The position numbers and the translations under genes are program-made. Positions 50,574-59,807 of a DNA stretch of 64,000 bases are shown in pieces; the first letter of the stretch is position 1; every line of letters begins with the position of its first letter. The notes beneath the pieces were generated by a model. That model saw only the letters and a program-made list of their open reading frames with translations, ran no database searches and was not told the DNA's origin. The stretch comes from JAEUJM01 sp041908445. Its GTDB lineage: Bacteria > Actinomycetota > Acidimicrobiia > Acidimicrobiales > DATDAH01. The stretch lies in assembly GCA_041908445.1 (NCBI GenBank), contig JAYRFK010000119.1, positions 62,001 through 126,000 of the forward strand, in the 5' to 3' direction.

Positions 50574-53500
50574 ATGGCGTTCGGCCCCGTGGACCCCAAC
50601 CTGGACCTCCCCGCGCTCGAGGCGCGGACCGCGGCGCGCTGGCGCGACGGTGACGTGGTCGCCGCCGTGGCCCGTGCCCGCAAGGACGGCGAGCCGTGGA
50701 TCTTCTACGAGGGCCCGCCCACCGCCAACGGGCGCCCCGGCCTGCACCACGTCTGGGCCCGCGTCTACAAGGACATCTTCCCCCGCTTCCAGACCATGCG
50801 CGGCCGAAAGGTCCCCCGCAAGGGTGGCTGGGACTGCCACGGCCTACCGGTCGAGCTCGAGGTGGAGAAGGAGCTCGGCCTCGCCACCAAGGGCGACATC
50901 GAGGCCTACGGCATCGCCGAGTTCAACGCGAAGTGCCGCGCCTCGGTGCGCCGCTACGTCGAGGACTGGACCGCGCTCACCGAGCGCTCGGGCACCTGGA
51001 TCGACACCGCCGACGCCTACTGGACCCTCGACAACACCTACGTCGAGTCGGTGTGGTGGCTGGCCAAGCAGATGTGGGACGAGGGCCTGCTCTACGAGGG
51101 CCACCGGGTGTCCCCCTACTGCCCGCGCTGCGGCACCGCCCTGTCGTCCCACGAGGTGGCCCAGGGCTACCAGGACGTCGTGGACCCCTCGATCTACGTG
51201 CGCTTCCCGGTGACCGGCCGCCCCGACGACGACCCCGTCGACCTGCTGGTCTGGACGACGACCCCCTGGACCCTGATCTCCAACGTGGGCGTGGCCATCG
51301 GCCCCGACATCGCCTACGTCCGGGTCCACACCGACGACGCCCGCCCCGACCTGGTCATGGCCGAGGCCGCCGCCGCCCGCCGCTACCCCGAGGCACCGAT
51401 CGTCGAGCGCTTCTCCGCGGCCGACCTGGCCGGCTGGCGCTACGAGCGCCCGTTCACGCTGCTCGAGATCGACGAGCGCGGCGCCAAGGTCGTCACCGCC
51501 GAGTACGTGACCACCGAGGACGGGTCGGGCCTCGTGCACACCGCCCCGGCGTTCGGCGAGGAGGACGCCGCCACCGGCCGCGCCCACGACCTGCCCGTCC
51601 TCAACCCCGTGGGCCCCGACGGCGCCTTCACCGCCGAGGTCACGCCGTGGGCGGGCGTGTTCGTCAAGGACGCCGACCGGGGCATCATCGACGACCTCAC
51701 CGCCCGGGGCCGCCTCGAGGCCGAGGAGGCCTACGAGCACGCCTACCCGCACTGCTGGCGGTGCGGCACGCCGCTGCTCTACTGGGCCAAGACCTCCTGG
51801 TTCGCCCGCACCTCCGAGCGGCGCCCCGACCTGCTCCGCGAGAACGAGACGATCGGCTGGCACCCCGAGCACCTCAAGCACGGCCGCTTCGGCAAGTGGC
51901 TCGAGGGCAACGTCGACTGGGCGCTGTCGCGCGACCGCTACTGGGGCACCCCGCTGCCGGTGTGGCGCTGCGAGGCCGGCCACGACACCTGCGTCGGCTC
52001 GGTCGCCGAGCTGGCCGAGCTGGCCGGCGACGACCTCAGCGAGCTCGACCTGCACCGCCCGTACGTGGACGAGGTGGGCTTCGCCTGCCCGGTCGACGGC
52101 TGCGGCGCCCCGGCCGCCCGCCTCGCACCGGTGCTCGACGCCTGGTTCGACTCGGGCTCGATGCCGTCGGCGCAGCACCACCACCCGTTCGCCCCCGACG
52201 ACCACTTCGCGGCGGCGTTCCCCGCCGACTTCATCTGCGAGGCCATCGACCAGACCCGCGGCTGGTTCTACTCGCTGCTCGCGGTCAACACGCTGGTGTT
52301 CGACCAGACCCCGTACCGCAACGTGGTGTGCCTCGGGCACATCGTGGACGAGCACGGGGCGAAGATGTCCAAGTCCAAGGGCAACGTCATGGACCCCTGG
52401 GACCTCTTCGACCGCTTCGGCGCCGACTCGGTGCGCTGGTACTTCTTCGCCGCCGGCCAGCCCTGGACCCCCCGCCGGGTCTTCGAGGAGGGCATCCGCG
52501 AGACGACCCGCCAGACCCTCGTCACGCTCTGGAACGTCCACTCCTTCTTCGTGACCTACGCGGACCTGGACGGGTGGTCCCCCACCGGCGAGGCCCTCTC
52601 CCCCACCCACGTGCTCGACCGGTGGATCCTCTCCGAGCTCGACGACACCGTCGAGACCGTCACCGCGGCGCTCGAGGGCTTCGACGCCCTCGGCGGCGCC
52701 ACCCGGATCGTCCGCTTCGTCGACGACCTGTCGAACTGGTACGTCCGGCGGTCCCGCTCGCGCTTCTGGAAGAGCTCCGACCCGGCCGCCCACGCCACCC
52801 TGCACCGCTGCCTGGTGGTCACCGCCCAGCTGCTGGCGCCCTACACGCCGTTCCTGGCCGACGAGCTCTACACGACGCTCACGGGCGAGACCTCGGTCCA
52901 CCTGTCGGACTGGCCTGAGCCACTCGGTGTGCGCGACGCCCACCTCACCGAGGAGATGGCGGGCGCCCGCCGCCTGGTGGCCCTCGGCCGGGCCGCCCGC
53001 ACCGACGCCAAGATGAAGGTGCGCCAGCCCCTGCGCCGGGCCATGCTCCTCGCCCCCGGCGCGGACCTCGGCGACGAGGTGCTGGCCGAGATCGCCACCG
53101 AGCTGAACGTGAAGGAGCTCGAGGCCATCGACACCCTCTCGGGCCTGATGACCTGGACGGTCGTCCCCAACTTCAAGGCCCTCGGCCCCCGCCTGGGCGC
53201 CAAGGTGAACGAGGTCAAGGCGGCCCTGGCCGCCGCCGACGGCGTCGTGATCAAGGCCGCCCTCGACGCCGACGGCCAGGTCGAGATCGCCGGCGAGACC
53301 CTGTCGAGCGACGACGTCGAGGTCCGCGCCAGCCGCCACGAGGAGCTCGCCCTCGCCGAGGAGTCCGGCTGGGCCGTCGCCCTCGACCTCGAGCTCGACG
53401 ACGAGCTACGAGCCGAGGGCACCGCCAGAGAAGTCGTGCGAGCCCTCAACGACCTGAGAAAAGAGTCCGGCTTCGCCATCGCCGACCGCGTGACGGTGAC

Positions 53501-53657
53501 CCTCGACCCCCCGCCCGAGATCGCCGACGCCGTGACGACCCACAACGAGTGGATCGCCCAAGAGGTCCTGGCCACCGAAGTCCAGCTCGCGCCAGGAGGC
53601 GATCACGAAGTGACGGTCGACGGGGCAACCTTCCCGGTGAGCCTCACCCTGGCTTAG
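50574..53657 (+). CDS. ileS: isoleucyl-tRNA synthetase
   Basis: A 1027-aa class I synthetase. The HIGH-like site is PPTANGRPGLHHVW, the editing domain holds WTTTPWTLISNV and EYVTTEDGSGLVHTAPAFGE, and the KMSKS motif is GAKMSKSKGNVMDPWD. The form resembles the IleRS type found in Thermus and many actinobacteria. ATG 50574 is preceded by AGGAG with 4 nt. The 89-bp leader is too short for a T-box riboswitch. The last 250 bp use codons rare elsewhere in the gene (AGA, CTA, CGA, AAA). Confidence 0.95.
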   Translation: MAFGPVDPNLDLPALEARTAARWRDGDVVAAVARARKDGEPWIFYEGPPTANGRPGLHHVWARVYKDIFPRFQTMRGRKVPRKGGWDCHGLPVELEVEKELGLATKGDIEAYGIAEFNAKCRASVRRYVEDWTALTERSGTWIDTADAYWTLDNTYVESVWWLAKQMWDEGLLYEGHRVSPYCPRCGTALSSHEVAQGYQDVVDPSIYVRFPVTGRPDDDPVDLLVWTTTPWTLISNVGVAIGPDIAYVRVHTDDARPDLVMAEAAAARRYPEAPIVERFSAADLAGWRYERPFTLLEIDERGAKVVTAEYVTTEDGSGLVHTAPAFGEEDAATGRAHDLPVLNPVGPDGAFTAEVTPWAGVFVKDADRGIIDDLTARGRLEAEEAYEHAYPHCWRCGTPLLYWAKTSWFARTSERRPDLLRENETIGWHPEHLKHGRFGKWLEGNVDWALSRDRYWGTPLPVWRCEAGHDTCVGSVAELAELAGDDLSELDLHRPYVDEVGFACPVDGCGAPAARLAPVLDAWFDSGSMPSAQHHHPFAPDDHFAAAFPADFICEAIDQTRGWFYSLLAVNTLVFDQTPYRNVVCLGHIVDEHGAKMSKSKGNVMDPWDLFDRFGADSVRWYFFAAGQPWTPRRVFEEGIRETTRQTLVTLWNVHSFFVTYADLDGWSPTGEALSPTHVLDRWILSELDDTVETVTAALEGFDALGGATRIVRFVDDLSNWYVRRSRSRFWKSSDPAAHATLHRCLVVTAQLLAPYTPFLADELYTTLTGETSVHLSDWPEPLGVRDAHLTEEMAGARRLVALGRAARTDAKMKVRQPLRRAMLLAPGADLGDEVLAEIATELNVKELEAIDTLSGLMTWTVVPNFKALGPRLGAKVNEVKAALAAADGVVIKAALDADGQVEIAGETLSSDDVEVRASRHEELALAEESGWAVALDLELDDELRAEGTAREVVRALNDLRKESGFAIADRVTVTLDPPPEIADAVTTHNEWIAQEVLATEVQLAPGGDHEVTVDGATFPVSLTLA

Positions 53658-53982
53658 CAGCCGCGCCTCCGTCGGGAGGGCCACACAACGGTGCAGTCAA
53701 GGTCCGGTGGCAGTACCCGACCCCGAGGGGCTACAAGCGGCGCGAGGCGAGTACGGCACCAGCCGCACCACCCCCCTGACCCGAGGGGCCAACAGCGGCG
53801 CCAACGGGGAGCGCAAGCGCAGCCGGCGCACAAGGGCGGAGGCAGACCGCCAGGTCGAGCCCGGAGGACGCCGGGTGGCGGCGGAACGGCTTCGACCCAC
53901 GCGCAGGGACGAGCATGGGTCGAAACGGAATCCGCCGACAGGACCCGGCGGCCGCAGGGCTCGCTCGGGTCGGCGAAACCCC
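53658..53982. other. 325-bp convergent intergenic region between ileS and divIVA
   Basis: No gene is supported in either strand. It contains an imperfect direct repeat (CCCGAGGGGC...CGGCGC at 53722-53743 and 53780-53801) and, near the divIVA end, a strong inverted repeat described separately. The DNA lacks the third-position GC pattern of coding sequence. Confidence 0.5.
53881..53935. terminator. inverted repeat between ileS and divIVA
   Basis: Perfect 9-bp arms TTCGACCCA / TGGGTCGAA at 53891-53899 and 53916-53924, with outer GCGGA / TCCGC pairing at 53881-53885 and 53931-53935. Placed 48 bp from the divIVA stop; likely a two-way terminator for the convergent genes. Confidence 0.5.
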
Positions 53983-55215
53983 TTACTTGCGCCGGAAGCG
54001 CTTCTTCTCGCCCTTGCCGCCCGCTTCCTCCTGGCCCCGATACCACTCCGCCATCGCATCGTCCCCCTCGCCCTCGGGCGCCGCCGGGACGGGCGGCGCC
54101 GGCGCGTTCGCGGCCTCCTCGCGGGCGAGGTCGGCCATCCAGGGGTTGTCGTCGCCGACGGCCTGGATGGGCTGGGTGGCGGGGCCGCTCGCGCCGGGCA
54201 GGTCGGCCCAGGGGTCGTCGCCGGCGGGCGGCGGGGCGCCGAGGCCGCCGAAGCCGGCGGGCTCGCCGGGCGGGGGCGGCGGCGGGGGCGGCTGGGCGAA
54301 GTCGCCCTCGGGGGCGAAGACGTCGTCGGCGCCGGCGTCCCACGGGGAGGCGCCGGCGGGCTCGGGCTCGCCGAAGGCCGGGGCGGGCGGGAGCGGCTCG
54401 AACACCGGGGCGGAGGCCTCGGGTGGGCCGGGGTCACGGAAGAGCGGGCCCTCGTCGGCGGGCGCGGGCTCGGCGGGCGCAGGCGCCTCGAAGCTGCCGA
54501 TGGGCTCGTAGGCGGCCTCCTCGAAGGCGGCCTCGGGCACGACCTCGGGGTAGCCGGCCGGGTCGGCGCCGGGCGCCTCGTAGTTGGGCTCGGGCTCGCG
54601 TGGTGGCACGACGGCGGAGACGACCGGCGGCTCGAGGGGGGCCATGGCGCCGGCGGCGTCGAGCAGGCCCTGGAGGGTGTTCACGGTGGTCTGCAGGCGG
54701 GCCCGCTCGTCGTCGACGTGGCGCTCGAGCACCTCGACGTCGGACATGAGCTGGTCGCGGATGCCCTCGAGCTCGTCGACCTCGGCGAGGATGCGGTTGC
54801 GGGTCTCGTCGCCGGCGCGGCGGATCTCGTCCTGGGACTCTTGGAGCTCGCGCTCGTGGCGGGCGAGGTCCTCCGCCCGGATGCGCTCGGCCTCGTCCTG
54901 GGCCGCGCCGACGATCCGCTGGGCCTCTTCCTGGGCCTCGGCGACCGCGGCGTCGGCGGTGCGCTGGGCCAGCAGGAGGGTACGCCGGAGGGTGTCGTCG
55001 GCCTCGGTGGGCGGCAGCGCGGGCAGGGCGGGCTGCTCGGCGAGTCGGGCCTCGGCGGCCTCGGCCCGCTGGGTCATCTCCCGGAGGCGGAGCTGGAGCT
55101 GGCCGATGGCGACGCCGACCCGCTCGAGGAAGTCATCGACCTCGTCGGGGTCGTAGCCGCCGAACTTCTTCTCGCGGAACTCGACGTCTTTCAGGAGCTG
55201 CGGGGTGACGTCCAT
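53983..55215 (-). CDS. divIVA: DivIVA/Wag31 polar growth and division protein
   Basis: A 410-aa cytoskeletal protein. Residues 1-60 match the DivIVA membrane-binding domain (MDVTPQLLKDVEFREKKFGG, YDPDEVDDFLERV). A long coiled coil rich in Glu, Arg and Ala follows to about residue 190, then a 180-residue region rich in Pro, Ala and Glu, and a basic end KGEKKRFRRK. In actinobacteria DivIVA directs polar cell wall growth. ATG 55215 is chosen over 55248. It is the last gene of the division cluster. Confidence 0.92.
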   Translation of the reverse strand: MDVTPQLLKDVEFREKKFGGYDPDEVDDFLERVGVAIGQLQLRLREMTQRAEAAEARLAEQPALPALPPTEADDTLRRTLLLAQRTADAAVAEAQEEAQRIVGAAQDEAERIRAEDLARHERELQESQDEIRRAGDETRNRILAEVDELEGIRDQLMSDVEVLERHVDDERARLQTTVNTLQGLLDAAGAMAPLEPPVVSAVVPPREPEPNYEAPGADPAGYPEVVPEAAFEEAAYEPIGSFEAPAPAEPAPADEGPLFRDPGPPEASAPVFEPLPPAPAFGEPEPAGASPWDAGADDVFAPEGDFAQPPPPPPPPGEPAGFGGLGAPPPAGDDPWADLPGASGPATQPIQAVGDDNPWMADLAREEAANAPAPPVPAAPEGEGDDAMAEWYRGQEEAGGKGEKKRFRRK

Positions 55216-55300
55216 CCGTGCAGCGTACCGAACCCCTCGGAAGACCATGGGGATCCCGGGACGTGTTCCGGGACCGCGATCGGGGCCGCGACGGGCCGGT

Positions 55301-55558
55301 TCAGCAGCCCAGGACCCGGCTCTGGATGAGCTGGATGGCGATCAGCACGATGATGGGCGAGAGGTCCATGCGGAAGCCGCCGCCGCCCACCGGCGGGATC
55401 ACCCGCCGGATGGGCCCGAGCACCGGCTCGGTGACGGTGAAGAGGAACTGGTAGATCGACGCCATCGGTGTGCCCGGCTGCATCGGGAACCAGGACAGGA
55501 TGATCCGCGCGAAGAGCGCGATGAGGTAGAGGGTGAGGATCGGGCAGAGGAGTTGCAT
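55301..55558 (-). CDS. yggT: YggT-family membrane protein
   Basis: An 85-aa protein with two membrane helices, PILTLYLIALFARIILSW and SPIIVLIAIQLI, flanking the conserved FTVTEPVLGPIRRVIPPVGG. YggT proteins are widespread next to sepF and divIVA; their role is not settled. ATG 55558 lies 6 bp after the sepF stop. Together with sepF and divIVA it is likely one transcript. Confidence 0.9.
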   Translation of the reverse strand: MQLLCPILTLYLIALFARIILSWFPMQPGTPMASIYQFLFTVTEPVLGPIRRVIPPVGGGGFRMDLSPIIVLIAIQLIQSRVLGC

Positions 55559-55564
55559 GACGGC

Positions 55565-56179
55565 CTAGGAGTCGTGGAGTCCCCGCTCCTGCAACCGCCG
55601 GCGCTCCTCGTCGGAGACCTCCACGTCCGAGGGCGTGAGCAGGTAGACCTGGTCGGCCACCCGCTCCATCTGGCCGCTGAGGCCGTAGCAGAGGCCGCTG
55701 GCGAAGTCGATGAGGCGCCGGGCGAGGTCCCGGTCGGCGCCTTGCAGGTTCACGATGACGGGCTGGTTGCCCTTGAAGCGGTCGGCCACGTCCTGGGCGT
55801 CGGTGAACGACCGGGGCGAGACCACGTGGGGCTTGGCCTTGGCCACGGCGGGGATGGGGCGCACCGTGGAACCGCCGGAGTCGAGGGGCATCACGCCGGT
55901 CGGCCCGGGGGCGTCGTTGGGGATGGGTCGGATGGCGGCGACCCCGTCCTCGAGGTGCGGCTCGATCGGGGTGACGCCGTGGCGCGAGTCGCGCGGGTCG
56001 GGGGCGACGGGCTGCACGGGCCGGACGGGGACGGGCTGGCCCACGCCGGAGCCCAACGGAGCAGCAGCCGGCGACTGGTACCGCTCCAGGTGCCGATCGT
56101 CGTGCGCGTCGTAGTCGTCGTATTCCTCGTCGGGCCCGAGCCCGAGGTAGAGCATGGCTCGACGCCACGTGCTGGACAT
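55565..56179 (-). CDS. sepF: cell division protein SepF
   Basis: A 204-aa protein that links FtsZ to the membrane. The N-terminal MSSTWRRAMLYLGLGP is an amphipathic membrane anchor, a Pro-rich linker follows, and the C-terminal domain holds VVSPRSFTDAQDVADRF, QPVIVNLQGADRDLARR, LIDFASGLCYGLSG and VYLLTPSDVEVS. A strong AGGAGGA precedes the ATG at 56179. A 123-bp gap to yggS may contain its own promoter. Confidence 0.94.
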   Translation of the reverse strand: MSSTWRRAMLYLGLGPDEEYDDYDAHDDRHLERYQSPAAAPLGSGVGQPVPVRPVQPVAPDPRDSRHGVTPIEPHLEDGVAAIRPIPNDAPGPTGVMPLDSGGSTVRPIPAVAKAKPHVVSPRSFTDAQDVADRFKGNQPVIVNLQGADRDLARRLIDFASGLCYGLSGQMERVADQVYLLTPSDVEVSDEERRRLQERGLHDS

Positions 56180-56302
56180 GGGGTTCCTCCTACGAAACCG
56201 TCAACGTTAGTGTCGCACGCCGGGAACCAGGTCGCGCGGAGCGTCGCTCGCCACCGGGCGTGCCGATGCCGGCGACCGAGCGCGACCGGCCCGCCGGGCA
56301 CC

Positions 56303-56986
56303 TCACGGGCCCCGGGGCGGGCGTGCCCCGAACAGGCCGGTGCCGACCCGCACCATGGTCGAGCCCTCCTGCACGGCCACCTCGAGGTCGCCGCTCATCC
56401 CCATGGAACAGACCGTGAGGCCGAGGTGGTCGACGGTCGACCGCAGCCACCGGAAGCCCTCCCGGGCGTCGTCGGGCGGGCCCGCGGGGGCGACCCCCAT
56501 CAGCCCGCGGACCTCGAGCCCGGCCGAGACCAGGTCCTCGACCAGGGCCGGCGCCTCGTCCCGACGACAGCCGCCCTTCTGCTCCTCGCCGCTCAGGTTG
56601 ACCTGCACGAGCACGGCCGCGCCGGGCGCCCGCTTGGCGATCTCGGCTCCCAGCGACGCCCGGTCGACGCTCTGCCACAGCGCGACGTGGGGGGCGAGGG
56701 CACGCACCTTGTTGCGCTGGAGGTTGCCGAGGAAGTGCCAGCGGACGTCGTGGCCGGCCGCCTCCACGGTGGCGACCTTGGCCACCAGCTCCTGGGCGTA
56801 GTTCTCCCCGAGGTCGGTGAGCCCCGCTGCTGCAGCCGCGGCGGCGAGCTCGGGGCCGAAGCCCTTGGTGACCGCCACGAGGGTCACCGCCGCGGGGTCG
56901 CCCCCGGCGGCGGCGATGCGGTCGCGGACCCCGTCGGCCCGCTCGGCGATGGTGGACGCGTGGACGGGCGCGCCGTCACCGCTCAC
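56303..56986 (-). CDS. yggS: PLP homeostasis protein YggS/PROSC family
   Basis: A 227-aa PLP-binding TIM-barrel protein. The PLP lysine is in TLVAVTKGFG near residue 40, followed by LGENYAQELVAKV, RWHFLGNLQRNKV and MGMSGDLEVAVQEGSTMVRVGTG. It controls pyridoxal phosphate levels and is normally found between pgeF and sepF in division clusters, as here. GTG 56986 overlaps the pgeF stop by 4 bp. Confidence 0.93.
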   Translation of the reverse strand: MSGDGAPVHASTIAERADGVRDRIAAAGGDPAAVTLVAVTKGFGPELAAAAAAAGLTDLGENYAQELVAKVATVEAAGHDVRWHFLGNLQRNKVRALAPHVALWQSVDRASLGAEIAKRAPGAAVLVQVNLSGEEQKGGCRRDEAPALVEDLVSAGLEVRGLMGVAPAGPPDDAREGFRWLRSTVDHLGLTVCSMGMSGDLEVAVQEGSTMVRVGTGLFGARPPRGP

Positions 56987-57660
56987 GGCGCCACCCACAC
57001 CACGGCGGCGAGCCGGCCGACCTCGCGGCGGGCCCGGTGCGAGAAGTACCGGTCGGCGGCGCAGGCGGTGCACGCCGGCGATGCGGTGACGAGGGTGGCG
57101 CCGGCCCGCGCCACGGCGGTGGCCACCCCGGCGGGCAGGTCGAGGGCGGGGGCGCCCTCGGTGGTGCGCCCGATGACGGCGGGCCCCAGGGCGTCGGCGA
57201 CGGTGGCGAGGTCGTCCTCGCCGAACTCGTAGCACCCGGGGTGGATCATCGGGCCGGCGTGGGCCTCGACGGTCGTGGCCCCGAGCTCGCGCATCGCAGC
57301 CACGGTGGCGTCGACCACGCCGGCGGCCAGGCCCCGCCAGCCGGCGTGGACCGCAGCGACGACGCCCTCGGCACTGGTCAGTACGACCGCGCCGCAGTCG
57401 GCGGTCTGGACCGCGATGGGCACCCCGGGGGTGGCGGTGACGAGGGCGTCGGCCTCGGTGCCCCGGTGGGCGCCGGGCCGGTCGGCCACCACGACCGCGG
57501 GGCCGTGGACCTGGCGCAGCCAGTTCCAGTCGACGTCGGGCCCGCCGGCCCGGGCCAGCAGGGCACGGCGGCTGGCGTCCACCTCGGGCGCGTCGACGGC
57601 GAGGTCGCCGTCGCCCCGGGTCGAGAAGACCCACGCGGCGCGTCCCGCCCCGGGGGTCAC
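56983..57660 (-). CDS. pgeF: purine nucleoside/peptidoglycan editing protein, laccase-fold (YfiH/PgeF)
   Basis: A 225-aa protein of the multicopper-polyphenol oxidase (laccase domain) family. Motifs: WLRQVHGPAVVVAD, QTADCGAVVL, VHAGWRGLAAGV and HPGCYEFGEDD, with the His/Cys zinc site. Family members act on purine nucleosides, and PgeF in E. coli edits peptidoglycan precursors. GTG 57660 lies 13 bp after ftsZ, and the end overlaps yggS by 4 bp. Confidence 0.9.
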   Translation of the reverse strand: MTPGAGRAAWVFSTRGDGDLAVDAPEVDASRRALLARAGGPDVDWNWLRQVHGPAVVVADRPGAHRGTEADALVTATPGVPIAVQTADCGAVVLTSAEGVVAAVHAGWRGLAAGVVDATVAAMRELGATTVEAHAGPMIHPGCYEFGEDDLATVADALGPAVIGRTTEGAPALDLPAGVATAVARAGATLVTASPACTACAADRYFSHRARREVGRLAAVVWVAP

Positions 57661-57673
57661 GGCGCCGCGGGCG

Positions 57674-58780
57674 CTACTTGAGGAACGAGGGGACGTCGAA
57701 GTCGTCGCCCCCGTCGAGATCGTCGTCGTCGTCGTGGGTGGCGAACAGGTCGCCGGTGGGCTCGCGGTCGAGTGGCACCGAGCGCAAGAAGTCGGCGTCG
57801 CTCTGCTCGCTCGAGCGCTTGTCCTTGTCGTCCCAGCGGTCGAAGCCGGCGGCGATGACCGTCACCCGCACCTCGTCGCCCATCTCGTCGTCGATGATGG
57901 CGCCGAAGATGATGTTGGCGTCGGGGTGGGCGACGCCGTGGATGACCTCGGCGGCCTCGTTGACCTCGAGCAGGCCGAGGTCGCTGCCGCCGGAGATGTT
58001 GAGCACGATGCCCCGGGCGCCCTCGATGGAGGCCTCGAGCATCGGGCTGGAGATGGCGCCGCGGGCGGCGGCCAGGGCCCGGCCCTCACCGGAGGCGTAG
58101 CCGATGCCCATGAGGGCGGAGCCGGCGTCGCTCATGACCGTCTTGATGTCGGCGAAGTCGGTGTTGATGAGGCCGGGGGTGGTGATGAGGTCGGTGATGC
58201 CCTGGACGCCCTGGAGCAGGATCTCGTCGGCCATCTTGAAGGCGTTGAGCATCGAGGTCTTGTCGTCGGAGACCGTCAGCAGGCGGTCGTTGGGGATGAC
58301 GATCTGGGTGTCGACCTTCTCCTTCAGGCGCTGGATCCCTTGCTCGGCCTGCACGGTGCGCCGGCGGCCCTCGAAGGTGAAGGGCCGGGTGACCACGCCG
58401 ATGGTGAGGGCGCCGAGGTTGCGGGCGATCTCGGCCACGACCGGCGCCGCGCCGGTGCCGGTGCCGCCGCCCTTGCCGGCGGTGATGAAGACCATGTCGG
58501 CGCCCTCGAGGGCCGCGGCGATCTCGGCGCTGTGGTCCTCGGCGGCCTGGCGGCCGATCTCGGGGTCGCTGCCGGCGCCGAGGCCCCGGGTCAGCTCGCG
58601 GCCGATGTCGAGCTTGACGTCGGCGTCGCTCATCAGCAGCGCCTGCGCGTCGGTGTTGATGGCGACGAACTCGACGCCGTTCAACCCGGCGTCGATCATG
58701 CGGTTCACGGCGTTGACGCCGCCACCGCCGATGCCGACGACCTTGATGACCGCTAGGTAGTTCTGGGTGATGCCAACCAT
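57674..58780 (-). CDS. ftsZ: cell division protein FtsZ
   Basis: A 368-aa tubulin homologue that forms the division ring. The GTP-binding signature is KGGGTGTGAAPVVAEIA, the synergy loop with catalytic aspartates lies in the NTDFADIKTVMSDAGSALMG segment, and the C-terminal peptide DFDVPSFLK that binds SepF, FtsA or FtsW is intact. The linker before it is short and very acidic. ATG 58780 with GGAG 5 nt upstream. A 208-bp region separates it from ftsQ. Confidence 0.96.
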   Translation of the reverse strand: MVGITQNYLAVIKVVGIGGGGVNAVNRMIDAGLNGVEFVAINTDAQALLMSDADVKLDIGRELTRGLGAGSDPEIGRQAAEDHSAEIAAALEGADMVFITAGKGGGTGTGAAPVVAEIARNLGALTIGVVTRPFTFEGRRRTVQAEQGIQRLKEKVDTQIVIPNDRLLTVSDDKTSMLNAFKMADEILLQGVQGITDLITTPGLINTDFADIKTVMSDAGSALMGIGYASGEGRALAAARGAISSPMLEASIEGARGIVLNISGGSDLGLLEVNEAAEVIHGVAHPDANIIFGAIIDDEMGDEVRVTVIAAGFDRWDDKDKRSSEQSDADFLRSVPLDREPTGDLFATHDDDDDLDGGDDFDVPSFLK

Positions 58781-58877
58781 GGGTGCTCCCGTGCTCAGGC
58801 CGAGGCGGACACCGGATCTCCTGACAACGGCAAAAGCCGGGCACCAGCGGAACCCGGCCGAACCCTCGACAGGAGGT

Positions 58878-58892
58878 TGAACGTTGCGTTCA
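58878..58892. promoter_or_regulatory. palindrome in the ftsQ-ftsZ gap
   Basis: TGAACG and CGTTCA separated by TTG form a 15-bp palindrome about 100 bp before the ftsZ start, in the 208-bp region expected to hold ftsZ promoters. It could be an operator; no regulator is known for it. Confidence 0.35.
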
Positions 58893-58988
58893 GGGCGCGC
58901 AAGGTCACCTCGCTCAACCTCACGCTAACCGAGACCCGTCCGGACCCGCAACCTCCGGGGCCGGCGGACGGGGCGATGCCGGGCCCGC

Positions 58989-59807
58989 TCACCCGCACCC
59001 CGGCACCCGGGTCAACAGCGGCGCCGACGCCACCGTCAGGTCGAGCGTGGCGATGCACGGGTCGACCGCCGCGACCACGCTGGCCAGGGCCACACCCTTG
59101 GCGGGCAGGTCCTCGAGGGCCCCGATGGTGGCCACGCCCCCCGAGTCGAGCCGGACGGTCACGGCCCCGTCGGCGTCGACGACGACGGCGTCGATCGCCG
59201 GCCGGGCCGACGCCGGGATGGCGGCGGCCACCGCGAACGCCCCGGCCGCGTCCTCGGGGGCCGAGGCCCCCACGGTGGGATCGACGGTCACGCCCTCGAC
59301 GACCGGGAGGTCGGTGGGCTCCCCGTCGAGGCCGACCAGCACCCGCCCGTCGCCGTCGAGGGCGACCCAGGTGCCGTCCGCGCCCTGGGCGGCCGCCGCG
59401 GGCTCCCGTTCGACCACGCGGTAGCGCAGGGTGCCGGGCCACGAGCGCACCACGGTCGCCTCGTCGACCCACGGCAGCGCCTCGATGCGCCGGGCGGCGG
59501 CGCCGAGGTCGGCGGTGACGAGGGGCTCGCCGCGCTGGATGCCGGCGGCGGCGGCGACGTCCTCGGGATCGGTGCGGAACTGGCCCGCCACGGTGACGTG
59601 ATCGACGTCGAACAGCGGCGTGAAGAGCAGGCCCACGAGCAGGAGGAGGACGCCCACCACGCCGGCGGCGATGACGAGCACCCGTAGCCGGCGGCGGCCC
59701 TCGGAGCGCCGGACCTCGACCCGGCGCGCCCGCAGCCGGGGGTCGATGGCCGGGGTCGCGCCGTCGACCTCACGCGCAGCCCGAGCGTCGCGGGTGGTGG
59801 TCGTCAC
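58989..59807 (-). CDS. ftsQ: cell division protein FtsQ
   Basis: A 272-aa bitopic membrane protein of the divisome. A basic cytoplasmic N-terminus with RRVEVRRSEGRRR is followed by one membrane helix (VLVIAAGVVGVLLLLVGLLF), then the POTRA domain (FDVDHVTVAGQFRTDPEDV, LPWVDEATVVRSWPGTLRY) and the beta domain. GTG 59807 overlaps the murB stop by 4 bp. Next gene downstream is ftsZ; ftsA is absent, as usual in actinobacteria. Confidence 0.92.
   Translation of the reverse strand: MTTTTRDARAAREVDGATPAIDPRLRARRVEVRRSEGRRRLRVLVIAAGVVGVLLLLVGLLFTPLFDVDHVTVAGQFRTDPEDVAAAAGIQRGEPLVTADLGAAARRIEALPWVDEATVVRSWPGTLRYRVVEREPAAAAQGADGTWVALDGDGRVLVGLDGEPTDLPVVEGVTVDPTVGASAPEDAAGAFAVAAAIPASARPAIDAVVVDADGAVTVRLDSGGVATIGALEDLPAKGVALASVVAAVDPCIATLDLTVASAPLLTRVPGCG

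Noticed and set aside
53658..53982. tRNA or small structured RNA between ileS and divIVA
   Set aside because: No T-loop/anticodon arrangement fits; the inverted repeat near 53900 is adequately explained as a terminator.
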